A program made the position numbers and the translations under genes. Below, piece after piece: positions 16,187 to 24,661 of a stretch of 64,000 bases of DNA; the stretch's first letter is position 1, and every line of letters starts with the position of its first letter. Where the stretch lies: NCBI RefSeq assembly GCF_000178855.1, contig NZ_ADVG01000001.1, positions 682,001 through 746,000 on the forward strand, read 5' to 3'. The stretch comes from Ktedonobacter racemifer DSM 44963 (lineage in GTDB: Bacteria; Chloroflexota; Ktedonobacteria; Ktedonobacterales; Ktedonobacteraceae). The notes under the pieces were generated by a model that was not told the origin of the DNA, did not search any database, and saw nothing but the letters and a program-made list of their open reading frames with translations.

Positions 16187-19123
16187 TCAGGCATCCCTCT
16201 TCTTGGGAAGAGTCACCGTAAAGGTCGATCCTTTCCCGACGGTGCTGTCCACGGTGATGGTTCCCCTATGACGCTTGACGATCTCCGCCACAATGTAGAG
16301 TCCCATGCCCAAACCAGGGATCGCTTTCTGCCTGGGACCAGAGGCCCGATAGAACCGTTCAAAGATTTTGTCTCGCTGCTCTCGTGGGATGCCCAGGCCA
16401 TGATCGCAGACACGGACCGTGACCGTCTCTTCAGAGGTACTCAGGTCCATCTCGACCGTCTCTGCACCGGGAGAATACTTGATGGCATTGCTAAGCAGGT
16501 TGGTGAAAACCTGTCCGAGCCGGTCTCGATCCGCCATCAGGCTGGTCTGCACTGCGCCACGCAGCAGGATGCGATGACTGGGATGAGTTTGCTGCATGGT
16601 GTCGACGATCTCCCGCAGCAGTTCGTCGAGATTCACCCTCTCCCGGACGTACTCCAGTCTGCCCGCCTGGAACTTGGAGACGTCCAGCCACTCTTCCACG
16701 AGTCGGGTGACGGTGTTGATCTGGGTCTCCATGCTGGAAAGAGCCGGAGCCGATGCCGGGATGCCTTGCCTGGCCAGTTGCCGGTGCAGCAGGGAGGTCT
16801 GCAGTTTCAAGGCCGTGAGCGGGTTCCTCAGTTCATGGCTGGCCATGCTGATAAAAGCATCTTTGCGTTGGTCCAACTCTTTGCGCGCCGAATTATCCAG
16901 CACAAAGGCAATCGCCTGGCGTGGGTGATGCTTTAAGACAACCCCACACACGACCACTGGAAGGCGACTGCCATCTTTACAGATGTACTCTTTCTCATAT
17001 GTTACCGACTGCTGGGTGGCCAGTTCCTGATGAACCTGACGAGTCCGAGCCAGATATTCTGGAGGCGTCATGCGCATCCAGTTCATGCGCCCGGCACGCA
17101 GGTCTTCACATGTATAGCCGGTCATGCGTAGAAAAGTGTCGTTCGCGTCCACAATCTGCTCCTTTTCGATGATGTTGATCCCGATCATGGTGGAGTTCAT
17201 CAGGACACTCACCCGCTCCTGACTCTGGCGCAAGGATTCCTCGATGCGCTTCTGGCCCTCAATATCGGTGCTGGTGCCCAACCACTTGATGATCTGACCT
17301 GTGTCATCACGTACCGGCAAGGTGCGGCCTAAAAACCAGCGATACGCTCCCGTTTGGCCATCCTTCAAACGATATTCGATCTCATAGGGTTCCCCCGTTT
17401 CGCGCGAATGACGTCGAAGAGCCTGAATACGCTCATAATCATCCGGATGCACGAATTGCCACCATTCATCGCCCAGCATGTATTCGGGAGAAGCACCAAT
17501 GTAGTCACAAGCTCGCTGATTCACGTAATCGAGGCGACCATCGGGTTGCATTGTCCAGACCAGGTGCGGCAGCGTTTCGGCCAGCACACGAAAGTTCTCT
17601 CGGCTTTCTTTAAGCTTCTGCTCGGCCTGTTTCTGGTCTTCAATGTCGGTGCAGGTGCCAACCCACTTGACGATCTGGCCGATTCCATCGCGCACCGGCA
17701 TGGCGCGAGTTAAGAACCAGCGATACGCGCCCGTTTGGCCATTCCTGACACGATTTGCGACCTCATAGGTTTCACCCGTTGCGAACGCATGACGACGAAG
17801 AGCTACAAGACGTTCAGCATCCTCAGGATGCACGAACTGATACCATCCATAGCCTTGGAGTTGCTCAAAAGCGGCATGCGTATACTCAAAAGAGCGCTGA
17901 TTAAAGTAGGTCACAAAGCCATCTGGCAATGATGTCCACACAAGCTGAGGCACCGTTTCGGCCAGCACCCGCCAGTTCTCCCGGCTTTCGTTGAGCTGCT
18001 GTTCCACTCGTTTCTGCTCATCGATGTCGGTACAGGTGCCAACCCAGTGCAGGATCGTGCCCTGGGCATTTCTCTGCGGCACGCCTCGGACCAGAAACCA
18101 GCGATACGCTCCGCTGGTGCCGTCTTGCAAGCGCTGCTCCACTTCATAGGGCACGCCTGTCTGGATAGCGGTCTGCCACGCCTCCCATACCCGGTGCCGG
18201 TCATCAGAATGCACTCCAGCCAGCCAGCCAGCCCCTTCGACCTGTTCGAGGGTCATCGCCAAATAGTCGATCAAGCGTTGATTGTTGTAGGTGATCGATC
18301 CATCGGGTCTTGCGATCCAGACCAACTGGGGAATGGCATCGATCAGGGTATGGATGGCTTCGTCGGCTTGCTTGCGCGCGGTGATGTCGATGCCGGCGAT
18401 GACGAGGTACTCGACGTGGTGATCCGCATCCATGTGGGGGGTGATCGTGCCCTCAAAGGAAAGGACTATTCCTCCCCTCGGGCGAAGCAGGACCTCGAAA
18501 TGCACCGTTTCTCCCGTGCTGGCTCGCGCGATGGCGGCACGGAGCCACTCTTGACTGGCAGGAGCAAAGGACCACCATGGGGCCTCGGCCAGCGGTTTGC
18601 CAATCACCTCCTCGCGTCGGACCTGCGCGTCGTCTAACGGAACCGCATTGATGTCCAACACGATCCCCTCAGGGGTCAGAATCCCGATCCAGGTAGGCAA
18701 GCCATCCAGGTCACCGATGCAGAGACGCTCGCCCCGGGGAAACGTCTCCTGGCGTGGTGCTGGTGCTCTCATCTCGTGGAATTGCAACATGAGTCCCCCA
18801 ACGGTCGGCGCGAGCTGCACGTGCAGCCAGTGCCGGGTCACGGGAGAAGCATACTCCACTTCGGTTGGTTCTTGGGTCTGTTTGGCCTTCTGGATAACCT
18901 GATAGAGTGCGGTGCTCACCAGGTGGGAAGCGCCGCACCACAATGACTTGCCACATACATCCTCTGGTGTGGCTCCGCTCATGGCTTGCGCGCTCGCATT
19001 AGCATACACAATCGTCCCGGCGTCATCGACGACAAAGAAGGCATCAGGAAGGGTCTCAAGAATGGTGAGGAGCGTCTCACGCGACCCAGGAGTGAGACGC
19101 TTAGTCTGCTTGGCATTGGACAT
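16187..19123 (-). CDS. Large multi-PAS sensor histidine kinase, paralogue of 112-2385
   Basis: A 978-residue sensor kinase. Three consecutive PAS/PAC modules are close internal repeats, each with an IPQLVW-, VPQLVW- or LPHLVW-type entry and a GAYRWFL...VPQRN or MPVRD segment. They are preceded by two more divergent PAS domains and followed by one. HisKA contains His763 in SHELRNPLTAL; HATPase has NLLSNAIKYSP, DHGLGIP, FERFYR and GLGMGLYI. ATG 19123 is chosen because GGGAGAGG precedes it and the paralogue at 112 begins equivalently; a longer frame to 19315 reads through the shared leader. Relative to that paralogue it has gained PAS modules. No linked response regulator is seen. Confidence 0.9.
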   Translation of the reverse strand: MSNAKQTKRLTPGSRETLLTILETLPDAFFVVDDAGTIVYANASAQAMSGATPEDVCGKSLWCGASHLVSTALYQVIQKAKQTQEPTEVEYASPVTRHWLHVQLAPTVGGLMLQFHEMRAPAPRQETFPRGERLCIGDLDGLPTWIGILTPEGIVLDINAVPLDDAQVRREEVIGKPLAEAPWWSFAPASQEWLRAAIARASTGETVHFEVLLRPRGGIVLSFEGTITPHMDADHHVEYLVIAGIDITARKQADEAIHTLIDAIPQLVWIARPDGSITYNNQRLIDYLAMTLEQVEGAGWLAGVHSDDRHRVWEAWQTAIQTGVPYEVEQRLQDGTSGAYRWFLVRGVPQRNAQGTILHWVGTCTDIDEQKRVEQQLNESRENWRVLAETVPQLVWTSLPDGFVTYFNQRSFEYTHAAFEQLQGYGWYQFVHPEDAERLVALRRHAFATGETYEVANRVRNGQTGAYRWFLTRAMPVRDGIGQIVKWVGTCTDIEDQKQAEQKLKESRENFRVLAETLPHLVWTMQPDGRLDYVNQRACDYIGASPEYMLGDEWWQFVHPDDYERIQALRRHSRETGEPYEIEYRLKDGQTGAYRWFLGRTLPVRDDTGQIIKWLGTSTDIEGQKRIEESLRQSQERVSVLMNSTMIGINIIEKEQIVDANDTFLRMTGYTCEDLRAGRMNWMRMTPPEYLARTRQVHQELATQQSVTYEKEYICKDGSRLPVVVCGVVLKHHPRQAIAFVLDNSARKELDQRKDAFISMASHELRNPLTALKLQTSLLHRQLARQGIPASAPALSSMETQINTVTRLVEEWLDVSKFQAGRLEYVRERVNLDELLREIVDTMQQTHPSHRILLRGAVQTSLMADRDRLGQVFTNLLSNAIKYSPGAETVEMDLSTSEETVTVRVCDHGLGIPREQRDKIFERFYRASGPRQKAIPGLGMGLYIVAEIVKRHRGTITVDSTVGKGSTFTVTLPKKRDA

Positions 19124-19240
19124 ACGGTGGTACCTCTCCCTTTCACGTACCCCCATCCCTGAGAACGAAGACGCATTCCTGCTCGAACCGAAAGCATATC
19201 TAGTGAAATGATGTGATATCTGTGAGAAACAAGCAAGCTG
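19124..19240 (-). promoter_or_regulatory. Leader shared with the kinase at 112
   Basis: The minus strand matches positions 1-111 almost end to end, from GCTTGTTTCTC to ACGTGAAAGGGAG. Retention of this non-coding homology means both genes came from one duplication that included the regulatory region. Confidence 0.5.
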
Positions 19241-19939
19241 GACTGGACTCCAGTACCAGGTCTCGAAGGAACACGAGCACAAGCAATAGCGAGAGACGCT
19301 CAAGAAGCAGAACATCCTCGAAACGTGAGGAAACAGCGCTGAGAAAGCGGCTCCTTTTACTTCTTCTCTCAGAGAAAACCGTTCTTGCGAGCGTCAGTGG
19401 TGGCTTCTCGTTGTTGGTCGTTCCGTCCTTTCTCACGGGTCTGGGTATGATGAAAAAGGCAGACGCGAGAAACGTCCAAGGAGACTCTTGCGGTCGAGTC
19501 CCAGCCCAGTGCGCGCGACGTCCCCAATGGACAAGGTGTCGATGGAAGAAGCGATATGGGGAGCAGATTTCCACAGATTTCCCAGGCAAGGAATCGTCGA
19601 TTCCCGTGATTGACTCCGATTTCCCACGTTTCACCTCAAAAGCGGGTCTTGCTCAATTTCGGCGGAGACTCTTCAAGAAGGTTGGGAAACGCTTCGGTTT
19701 GTGCTCTAAAAGAGCTATCATTTCTCTTGGAGAAACTCAACGTCTACCGAAATTGAGCAAGACCCTTCAAAAACTGCCCACATTTCACGCTATTTACCAG
19801 CTACTCCTCTTGAAGCGCCTGATACCCCCTCGTATGCGGCGCTGGTCACAGCCTAAAAGTTTTGGGAAGAATGTGTCTTCAAGTTTCTCCTTTGTTTCTT
19901 TACTAGTTTTGTGGTCTCAGACCAGAAAAGAACCTGTCT
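19241..19939. other. Gene-poor interval
   Basis: A long open frame spans this interval on the plus strand, but its translation is low-complexity, Arg/Ser/Leu-rich and lacks motifs and a ribosome binding site. I regard it as non-coding. The 122-bp inverted-repeat element at 19644-19765 is the only clear structure. Confidence 0.4.
19644..19765. repeat. MITE-like element with perfect 19-bp terminal inverted repeats
   Basis: GGGTCTTGCTCAATTTCGG at 19644-19662 is exactly complementary to 19747-19765, enclosing 84 bases without a gene. This is the form of a small non-autonomous transposable element. I do not see a clear target duplication. Confidence 0.5.
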
Positions 19940-20083
19940 ATGTCTAAAAGCCTGGATTCCATCGTTACCACCCTGGGTACTGGTGTCGCCAATGAACGCG
20001 CCAAAGGCCCTGTACAAAGCTATCAGGACTTAAAAGAGCGCGTGCAACGGGGAAGATTGCAAAGAACCCCTGCAATCATGTAA
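19940..20083 (+). CDS. Short ORF fused to the broken end of a recombinase gene
   Basis: A 47-residue frame (MSKSLDSIVTTLGTGVANER...) runs into the truncated integrase sequence and stops at 20081. Its last 12 or so residues are the integrase DNA read in the wrong frame. I recognise no family. It may be the N-terminus of another gene cut off by the rearrangement, and translation is uncertain. Confidence 0.3.
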   Translation: MSKSLDSIVTTLGTGVANERAKGPVQSYQDLKERVQRGRLQRTPAIM

Positions 20084-20139
20084 AGCTCCCCAAGGTCAAG
20101 AAACGCGAATACCCCATCCTGACCAAAGAGCAGGCAAAA

Positions 20140-20760
20140 TTGCTTATAGAGCAGAGCGAGAATAGACTTGATGAAAGTTTTTTGTTCCACAGCCAAAGGC
20201 AAATCGGTGCGATCACCCTTTTGCTGATCACAACTGGCATTCGCATTGGCGAGGCCCTCTCGCTTCATTGGGATGACATTGACTTTGAAAAGAAAGTTCT
20301 GAGCGTTGATGCAACACTCAGCTATGATATAGAGGATCACGTACGCTTTGAAGCAGATCCCAAATCGCAAAGCAGTAAGCGCGAGATTGCACTTTCACAG
20401 TTGGCGCTTAAGACGCTTTCAGCCCATCGTATTAATCAGATAGAAGCGCGTTTAGAAGCTCCAGAATGGCAGGATCACAACCTGGTCTTCACCAATACGA
20501 AGGGCGGGCATACCTGGGATAGCCTGGTTCGTGCACAGCTCAAAAAATTCCTCAAGTACCACGACCTTCCTGATGTCAAGCTACACGATCTTCGCCATAA
20601 CGTGTCTACCGCCCTGATCGCAGCAGGCACACCAACGAAAACAGTGCAAGCACTTCTTGGCCACACAAAGATTGCGATGACGATGGACCTCTACGGACAC
20701 GTGAGCCATGAAATAAAACAGAGCGCGGCCGACAACGTCGACCAAATCTTTGGCGGCTAA
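20140..20760 (+). CDS. Tyrosine recombinase catalytic domain, N-terminally truncated
   Basis: The frame encodes a complete phage-integrase catalytic domain. It has Arg in TTGIRIGEALSLHW, Lys near DPKSQSSKREI, the HxLR box in LHDLRHNVSTAL, His in LLGHTKIAM and the nucleophile Tyr in TMDLYGHVS. Family sequence continues upstream to about 20050 (GKIAKNPCNHVKLPKVKKRE) without an ATG. The N-terminal core-binding SAM-like domain is missing, replaced by unrelated sequence in another frame. TTG 20140 is the first possible start. The gene is therefore probably non-functional. Its terminator is interrupted by the IS4-type element. Confidence 0.7.
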   Translation: MLIEQSENRLDESFLFHSQRQIGAITLLLITTGIRIGEALSLHWDDIDFEKKVLSVDATLSYDIEDHVRFEADPKSQSSKREIALSQLALKTLSAHRINQIEARLEAPEWQDHNLVFTNTKGGHTWDSLVRAQLKKFLKYHDLPDVKLHDLRHNVSTALIAAGTPTKTVQALLGHTKIAMTMDLYGHVSHEIKQSAADNVDQIFGG

Positions 20761-20806
20761 AAGCAAACGTAGAATAGTATGCCCCAAAGGGGTCGGCAAC
20801 AGACTG

Positions 20807-22254
20807 ACCCCATAGGCATTAAGTTAAGAGCCAATCGAGACCATCGAGAAGCAACTGAGTCAAGCAGGGTTCAGTCGAGCGAGGATTGACCCGACAGCCC
20901 GACTGCATCATTCGAGAGAGTTAGTCGACCAGCAGGCGCAAGCGGCAAAAGCCACAGAGCACTTCCAACCCTTGTAGGGCCAGAGATCGCACCACGGCGG
21001 AGGCTTTCACCAAACTGCGCCAGGGATCCTGCCAACACCCAAACAAGAGGAGCCAATGTTGGACCACAACTGCCATTAGTTTGGCATACAGCTCACACAA
21101 CGCTCGCCAGGGATGTTGCGATCGCCACTCATCAATGTGTCCTTGACTTTTTCAGAGCTTGAAGAGCAGCTCGATCACCCAGCGTTCACGCATGATCACC
21201 AAGGCGTGTGCTGGTCCCACATGTTTGGCTGCAGCGTTGGTTACAATGAGTGTCCACGCTGCCAATTCCCATTGCTTAGGGCTCACTGCCTGACCTTTAT
21301 CAGCTGCCTCTTGAGCCAAGCGCTCGCGTCGTTGTGCTACCACCTCTTCAGGTACGCGTACCATCAGCAGGCGAACGGGCAAGGGGTTCTGTGCTCCTAA
21401 GTAGACATGCTTTACCTTGACCTGCCCAATCATGCGAGGCAAGATGCTCTCCAGCTCAATCCGCTTGCCCTCTCGATCCCAAAAGACCGTGTTGGCTTTC
21501 GGATGCTGGCAGAAGCGCACCTTCTGCTCGTGGAGGTGGCGCAAGTGAGCCAGGCTCCAGTAGCCCCGGTCAGCCACGTACAAACTGCCAGGGCCAATCG
21601 GCTCCTGACTCACGCGTACCATGCAATTCATGCACTCGCCCTGCTGACAAGCGTGGTCCCATGAGTTGCCCGTGTTTGACATCCCAACGCACATGCAGTT
21701 TGAGAGCCGCCTGGCTGCGTTCACTGTTTTCTTGACTGCCTCCACCACATCCCGGCCACAGCTCTTTGAGAGCGGCTGGCAGAATGATGGTCGAGCTGTC
21801 CTCAACGATCACTTGCTTGAATGGTTTGAAGAGGGCAATGGGGGCCGCTTGCACGCTCACAACCTGTTCCACCAATTCAGAGAGCACTGCTTGCAAAAAC
21901 CTTGCTGCCTCTTGCGTGCAGCGCTGATGCAGCCCCGAACTGCTGATCTGCACCTGGCGAAGCTGAGCCGCCTGGGTCAACTGATCCAGGCTTGCTTGTG
22001 GGGTATGCAAGTGTCCAAAGAGCAAAATTTGGGCAAAATCGGCTCCTGTAAGCTTACGCTCTCGTTTCACGAAGCCGGTTTCTCTTGCCAATGCATTGGC
22101 TCGCTCTTCCAAGACGTGTTTCAATATGCGCTCAAGCTGTGCTACACTGGTCATCTGATGGCTCCTTGTTTGATGGATGATGATTTGATCAACCTTCATC
22201 ATCTTTCAAGGAGCTTTTTGTTGTCATCTTTTCTTAACTTAATGCCTATGGGGT
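20807..22254 (-). mobile_element. IS4-type insertion sequence, inactive
   Basis: About 1448 bp with near-perfect terminal inverted repeats (ACCCCATAGGCATTAAGTTA at the left, complement at the right). It is flanked by direct repeats CGGCAACAGACTG at 20794-20806 and 22255-22267, which are target duplications. The transposase inside is broken. Confidence 0.8.
20921..22202 (-). pseudogene. IS4-family DDE transposase, frameshift plus nonsense mutation
   Basis: The N-terminal frame (22202 to about 21600) holds the first catalytic Asp in VIVEDSSTIILPAALKEL. The frame changes near 21600-21625. The next frame carries the second Asp in YVADRGYWSLAHL and the Glu in RERWVIELLFKL. It then meets TGA at 21152, where the family usually has Trp. 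The same frame continues unbroken to 20921 with typical C-terminal sequence (KSQGHIDEWRSQHPWRALC...). Two separate lesions therefore inactivate it. Both terminal repeats and the target duplication remain, so the insertion is not very old. Confidence 0.8.
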
Positions 22255-22333
22255 CGGCAACAGACTGCCCCCTTTTTTATGGCAGAAAAAGAATAGAATA
22301 GCAGATAGGGAATACAGTGGCAGCAGTGAACTA

Positions 22334-22370
22334 CCGCTGAGCTAAAGACGCAGCGGCTTCTTCGGAAGTC
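22334..22370 (+). repeat. IS200/IS605-like end hairpin and first copy of a 15-base guide-like sequence
   Basis: CCGCTG and CAGCGG (22334-22356) form a hairpin like an IS200/IS605 end. The adjoining GCTTCTTCGGAAGTC (22356-22370) is repeated exactly at 22391-22405, immediately before the RNA scaffold described next. Confidence 0.5.
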
Positions 22371-22390
22371 ACTGAAGATTTGGTTCAGTA

Positions 22391-22632
22391 GCTTCTTCGG
22401 AAGTCTGAGTTCACCAGACTCAGCCCCAGAAATGGGCGCTACGTTCGATAGGTCATGACACCTGCGGTTGACGCATCAGACCGCTGCTCTGTCGCTGAGA
22501 GTTAAGTAGGCTTGAGGAAAGGGCCGGTGCTCTCGGTGTAAAAAGCCTTTTGAACCTTGTCGAGATGAAGCCGGATTCCCTTCGTGGTCATAGCGAAGGG
22601 ATACGCACCACCTGCCTTCGGGCAGAGTTTTT
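22391..22632 (+). ncRNA. Stand-alone HEARO / IscB omega-RNA-like structured RNA
   Basis: After a possible guide segment (22391-22405) come ordered structural elements. These are TGAGT...ACTCA, GCCCC...GGGC, the block CTACGTTCGATAGG followed by ACACCTGCGGT, then CGCTGAGAG, GTAGGCTTGAGG, a CCCTTCG...CGAAGGG hairpin, CGCACCACCTGCC and a CTGCC-TTCG-GGCAG hairpin with a T6 tail. This order and these blocks match my recollection of the HEARO motif that guides IscB nucleases. No iscB gene follows: the 83 bases downstream carry only IS-end hairpins. Assignment is by recalled motif, not by a covariance search. Confidence 0.7.
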
Positions 22633-22649
22633 TGAGTCAATGGATCGTC

Positions 22650-22722
22650 TCTTGCTCAAAAGAACAAGAGGCGGTCCGGCAATTCATCCACGAGGCCTTC
22701 AGCCTCGTGGTTTTCTCGCCAC
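22650..22722 (+). repeat. IS200/IS605-like right-end hairpins
   Basis: CTCTTG...CAAGAG (about 22650-22670) and CCACGAGGC...GCCTCGTGG (22688-22710), followed by TTTTCTCGCC, resemble the right end of an IS200/IS605 element. With the RNA just upstream this suggests an element that lost its protein gene. Confidence 0.5.
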
Positions 22723-23089
22723 GCCTATATAAAAATTGAATGGTTCAACTATCAGGATGCGTGAGCGCCTTCAAGCAGAATAAGGCGAGCATCGTTGCCT
22801 CTCTTCAAAGCAAAAAACATTAGAACAGATTGTCGAAAAACACTCCAAAATGACGCGCTTTTTGGCGACACCGCTGTCAATTGCAACCGCCTGTGGCGCG
22901 GTCTGGCTTGTAGAGCTAATTGAAGATTAAAAGACTTGAAAGTGAGCTCGTTTCATGCTATAATTAGAACAAGATTTCAATGTGCATCGTACACTAACGG
23001 ATTATTACTCACTTATTTACCACCACGTTTGCTTATTCTTTTTCTCTATCATAAATGTGCCCCCTGCAGGGCCGGAGGTTAGTGTACAT

Positions 23090-23707
23090 ATGAGCATTTT
23101 TCAATTAACACAAACCATCCAGATCATGCCGTCGCTCCCTACCCGTTCAAGCAAGCGTCCTTCACAACCTATGCTACCAGGGCTGGAGCCGGAGATCGAA
23201 GTAAAGCCAAAAATTTCTAATCGCCAGATTGCGGAGGTTCTCTCAGGCATCGCGGACCTGATCGAAGCGCAAAACGGCAACCCTTATCGCGTCCAAGCCT
23301 ACCGCAATGCCGCGCGAGGCGTTCTTGAGTTGTCCGAGTCGGTGATCGATATCCTGGCACGCAACGAGGAACCGACGATTCCCGGTGTGGGAGAAAGGCT
23401 GCGTACACGCATCCGCGAGCTGGCCCAGAGCGGAACCATGACCTTCCAGAATGGCCTTTGTATGCCAGCGCTACCCGCGGGAGTACGGGCCTTAATGAAT
23501 ATCGAACATGTCGGCCCCTACACCGCGATCCGTCTCTACGAGGAACTGGGTATCGACTCGCCCGAGAAGCTCTTCCGCGCCGCGCAGCAGCAACGCATTC
23601 GCCAGCTGGCAGGCTTTGGTGCGCGCAGCGAGGAACGCCTGAAGGCATCCGCTCTGCATATACTAGGCAAGAAGACTTCTCATCAACCGCTCGGCGGCGC
23701 CGCCTGA
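23090..23707 (+). CDS. PolX N-terminal-like helix-hairpin-helix DNA-binding protein
   Basis: A 205-residue protein. After a low-complexity N-terminus it contains the 8-kDa-type HhH domain of family X polymerases (NRQIAEVLSGIADLIEAQNG, then YRVQAYRNAARGV). Two HhH motifs follow (TIPGVGERLRTRIREL and IEHVGPYTAIRLYEEL). No polymerase palm domain or PHP domain follows, so it is a free-standing HhH protein that may bind DNA in repair. ATG 23090 is chosen with GGAGG about 12 bases upstream; ATG 23126 is an alternative. It is followed by a strong terminator. Confidence 0.75.
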   Translation: MSIFQLTQTIQIMPSLPTRSSKRPSQPMLPGLEPEIEVKPKISNRQIAEVLSGIADLIEAQNGNPYRVQAYRNAARGVLELSESVIDILARNEEPTIPGVGERLRTRIRELAQSGTMTFQNGLCMPALPAGVRALMNIEHVGPYTAIRLYEELGIDSPEKLFRAAQQQRIRQLAGFGARSEERLKASALHILGKKTSHQPLGGAA

Positions 23708-23743
23708 GCTAGCTATACCTCATCCCTGCTGTGCACATGAATG

Positions 23744-23798
23744 AGAACAGGCAGATGGCTTGCACATATCATCGCAAGTCATCTGCCTGTTCTTTTTG
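23744..23798. terminator. Strong hairpin terminator between convergent genes
   Basis: A 20-bp stem with one mismatch (AGAACAGGCAGATGGCTTGC) and a T-run on the plus strand. It ends the HhH gene and may also end the minus-strand HAD operon. Confidence 0.7.
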
Positions 23799-23839
23799 TA
23801 TTCAGAAATGTAAGGTCAACAGCAGGCGTTGTGTGCCTG

Positions 23840-24622
23840 CTAGAGTACAGCCTCCAATTCGTCCAGCACAGAGATCTGCGAAGCAATCATTGGACGGTAC
23901 TCCTCCTGACAAGCATCGTCATAGCGATTGATCCACATACCACGCATGCCAGAGTGATAGGAGCCGGCGATATCCCTGGGCAGGCTATCGCCGACCATGA
24001 CCGCCTGCTCAGGCGCAACGCCTAACTCCCGCAAAACATGCACAAATATCTCCGGCTCAGGCTTACCAATACCAACCTCACCCGATACGGCAATCGTATC
24101 AAAATACGACTCCAGACCAGAAGCACGGATCTTCTCTCGCTGTAGATCGGGTGCGCCATTCGTCAGAAGAGCTAGCGCATACCGCTGCTTTAGCGTGCTC
24201 AGCGCCGCTTCTACATCAGAGAAAACGCGATAACAGCTCCGGCGCTCCTCACGGAAACAGGCAGCCAACGCTTCGGCCAGCGCATCATTGATGATATCCT
24301 GCTCCGCCAGAGCGCGTTTCCATAGGAGTTGCTGGAAGACAGGCGCCCATTGGAAGAGCGCCTGGAGGTCTGGAGCCTCACCCTCAAAGCGGCCCCACAT
24401 CCCCTCTGACGCGCTGATGCCGATGGCATAGCAATAGGCGTAGGTGGGGGCCTCTGCCCAGAGTAGTTTTGCGTGTCTGTAAGCATCTATGCGCAACCGC
24501 GCGCTATCAAGCTGAACGCGCGCTTGTGCATAGAGACAGGCCTTACGCAAGGCGCACTGCGTGGCCTGACGATCCTCAATGAGGGTTTCATCTAGATCAA
24601 AGATTATAGCTTGAACTGGCAT
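23840..24622 (-). CDS. HAD-superfamily hydrolase (subclass IA)
   Basis: A 260-residue HAD phosphatase with all four motifs: FDLDETL (nucleophile and acid Asp), LLTNG, the Lys in GIGKPEPEIF, and VMVGDSLPRDI. A long helical cap (about residues 20-110) places it in subclass I. The closest typical families are 5'-nucleotidase/YjjG-like and N-acylneuraminate-9-phosphatase-like enzymes, but the substrate cannot be fixed. ATG 24622 has GGGAGC upstream. It is the last gene of a three-gene minus-strand set with the class IV aminotransferase and the EVE protein. Confidence 0.85.
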   Translation of the reverse strand: MPVQAIIFDLDETLIEDRQATQCALRKACLYAQARVQLDSARLRIDAYRHAKLLWAEAPTYAYCYAIGISASEGMWGRFEGEAPDLQALFQWAPVFQQLLWKRALAEQDIINDALAEALAACFREERRSCYRVFSDVEAALSTLKQRYALALLTNGAPDLQREKIRASGLESYFDTIAVSGEVGIGKPEPEIFVHVLRELGVAPEQAVMVGDSLPRDIAGSYHSGMRGMWINRYDDACQEEYRPMIASQISVLDELEAVL

Positions 24623-24661
24623 ATAGCTCCCAATAATATGTTAAGCAAGTTTGTTTCGACA

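Larger units (their letters stand above)
20784..22277 (+). terminator. Integrase terminator split by an IS insertion
   Basis: Removing the IS (20807-22254) and one copy of the 13-bp duplication joins CCAAAGGGGT to CCCCCTTTTTT across the loop sequence CGGCAACAGACTG. This gives an AAAGGGG/CCCCTTT stem with a T6 tail: an intrinsic terminator for the integrase with the IS inside its loop. Confidence 0.5.

Noticed and set aside
19213..19947. A 244-codon open frame on the plus strand
   Set aside because: Low-complexity Arg/Ser/Leu translation, no motif, no ribosome binding site, and it overlaps the shared kinase leader and the MITE-like element.
22321..22356. Possible tRNA fragment (reverse strand reads TTTAGCTCAGCGGTAG, like a D arm)
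   Set aside because: No matching anticodon stem or T arm can be folded beside it; the IS-end hairpin explains the sequence better.
22550..22732. A 60-codon frame within the omega-RNA-like locus
   Set aside because: It crosses the structured RNA and its terminator; codon content and lack of a ribosome binding site argue against translation.
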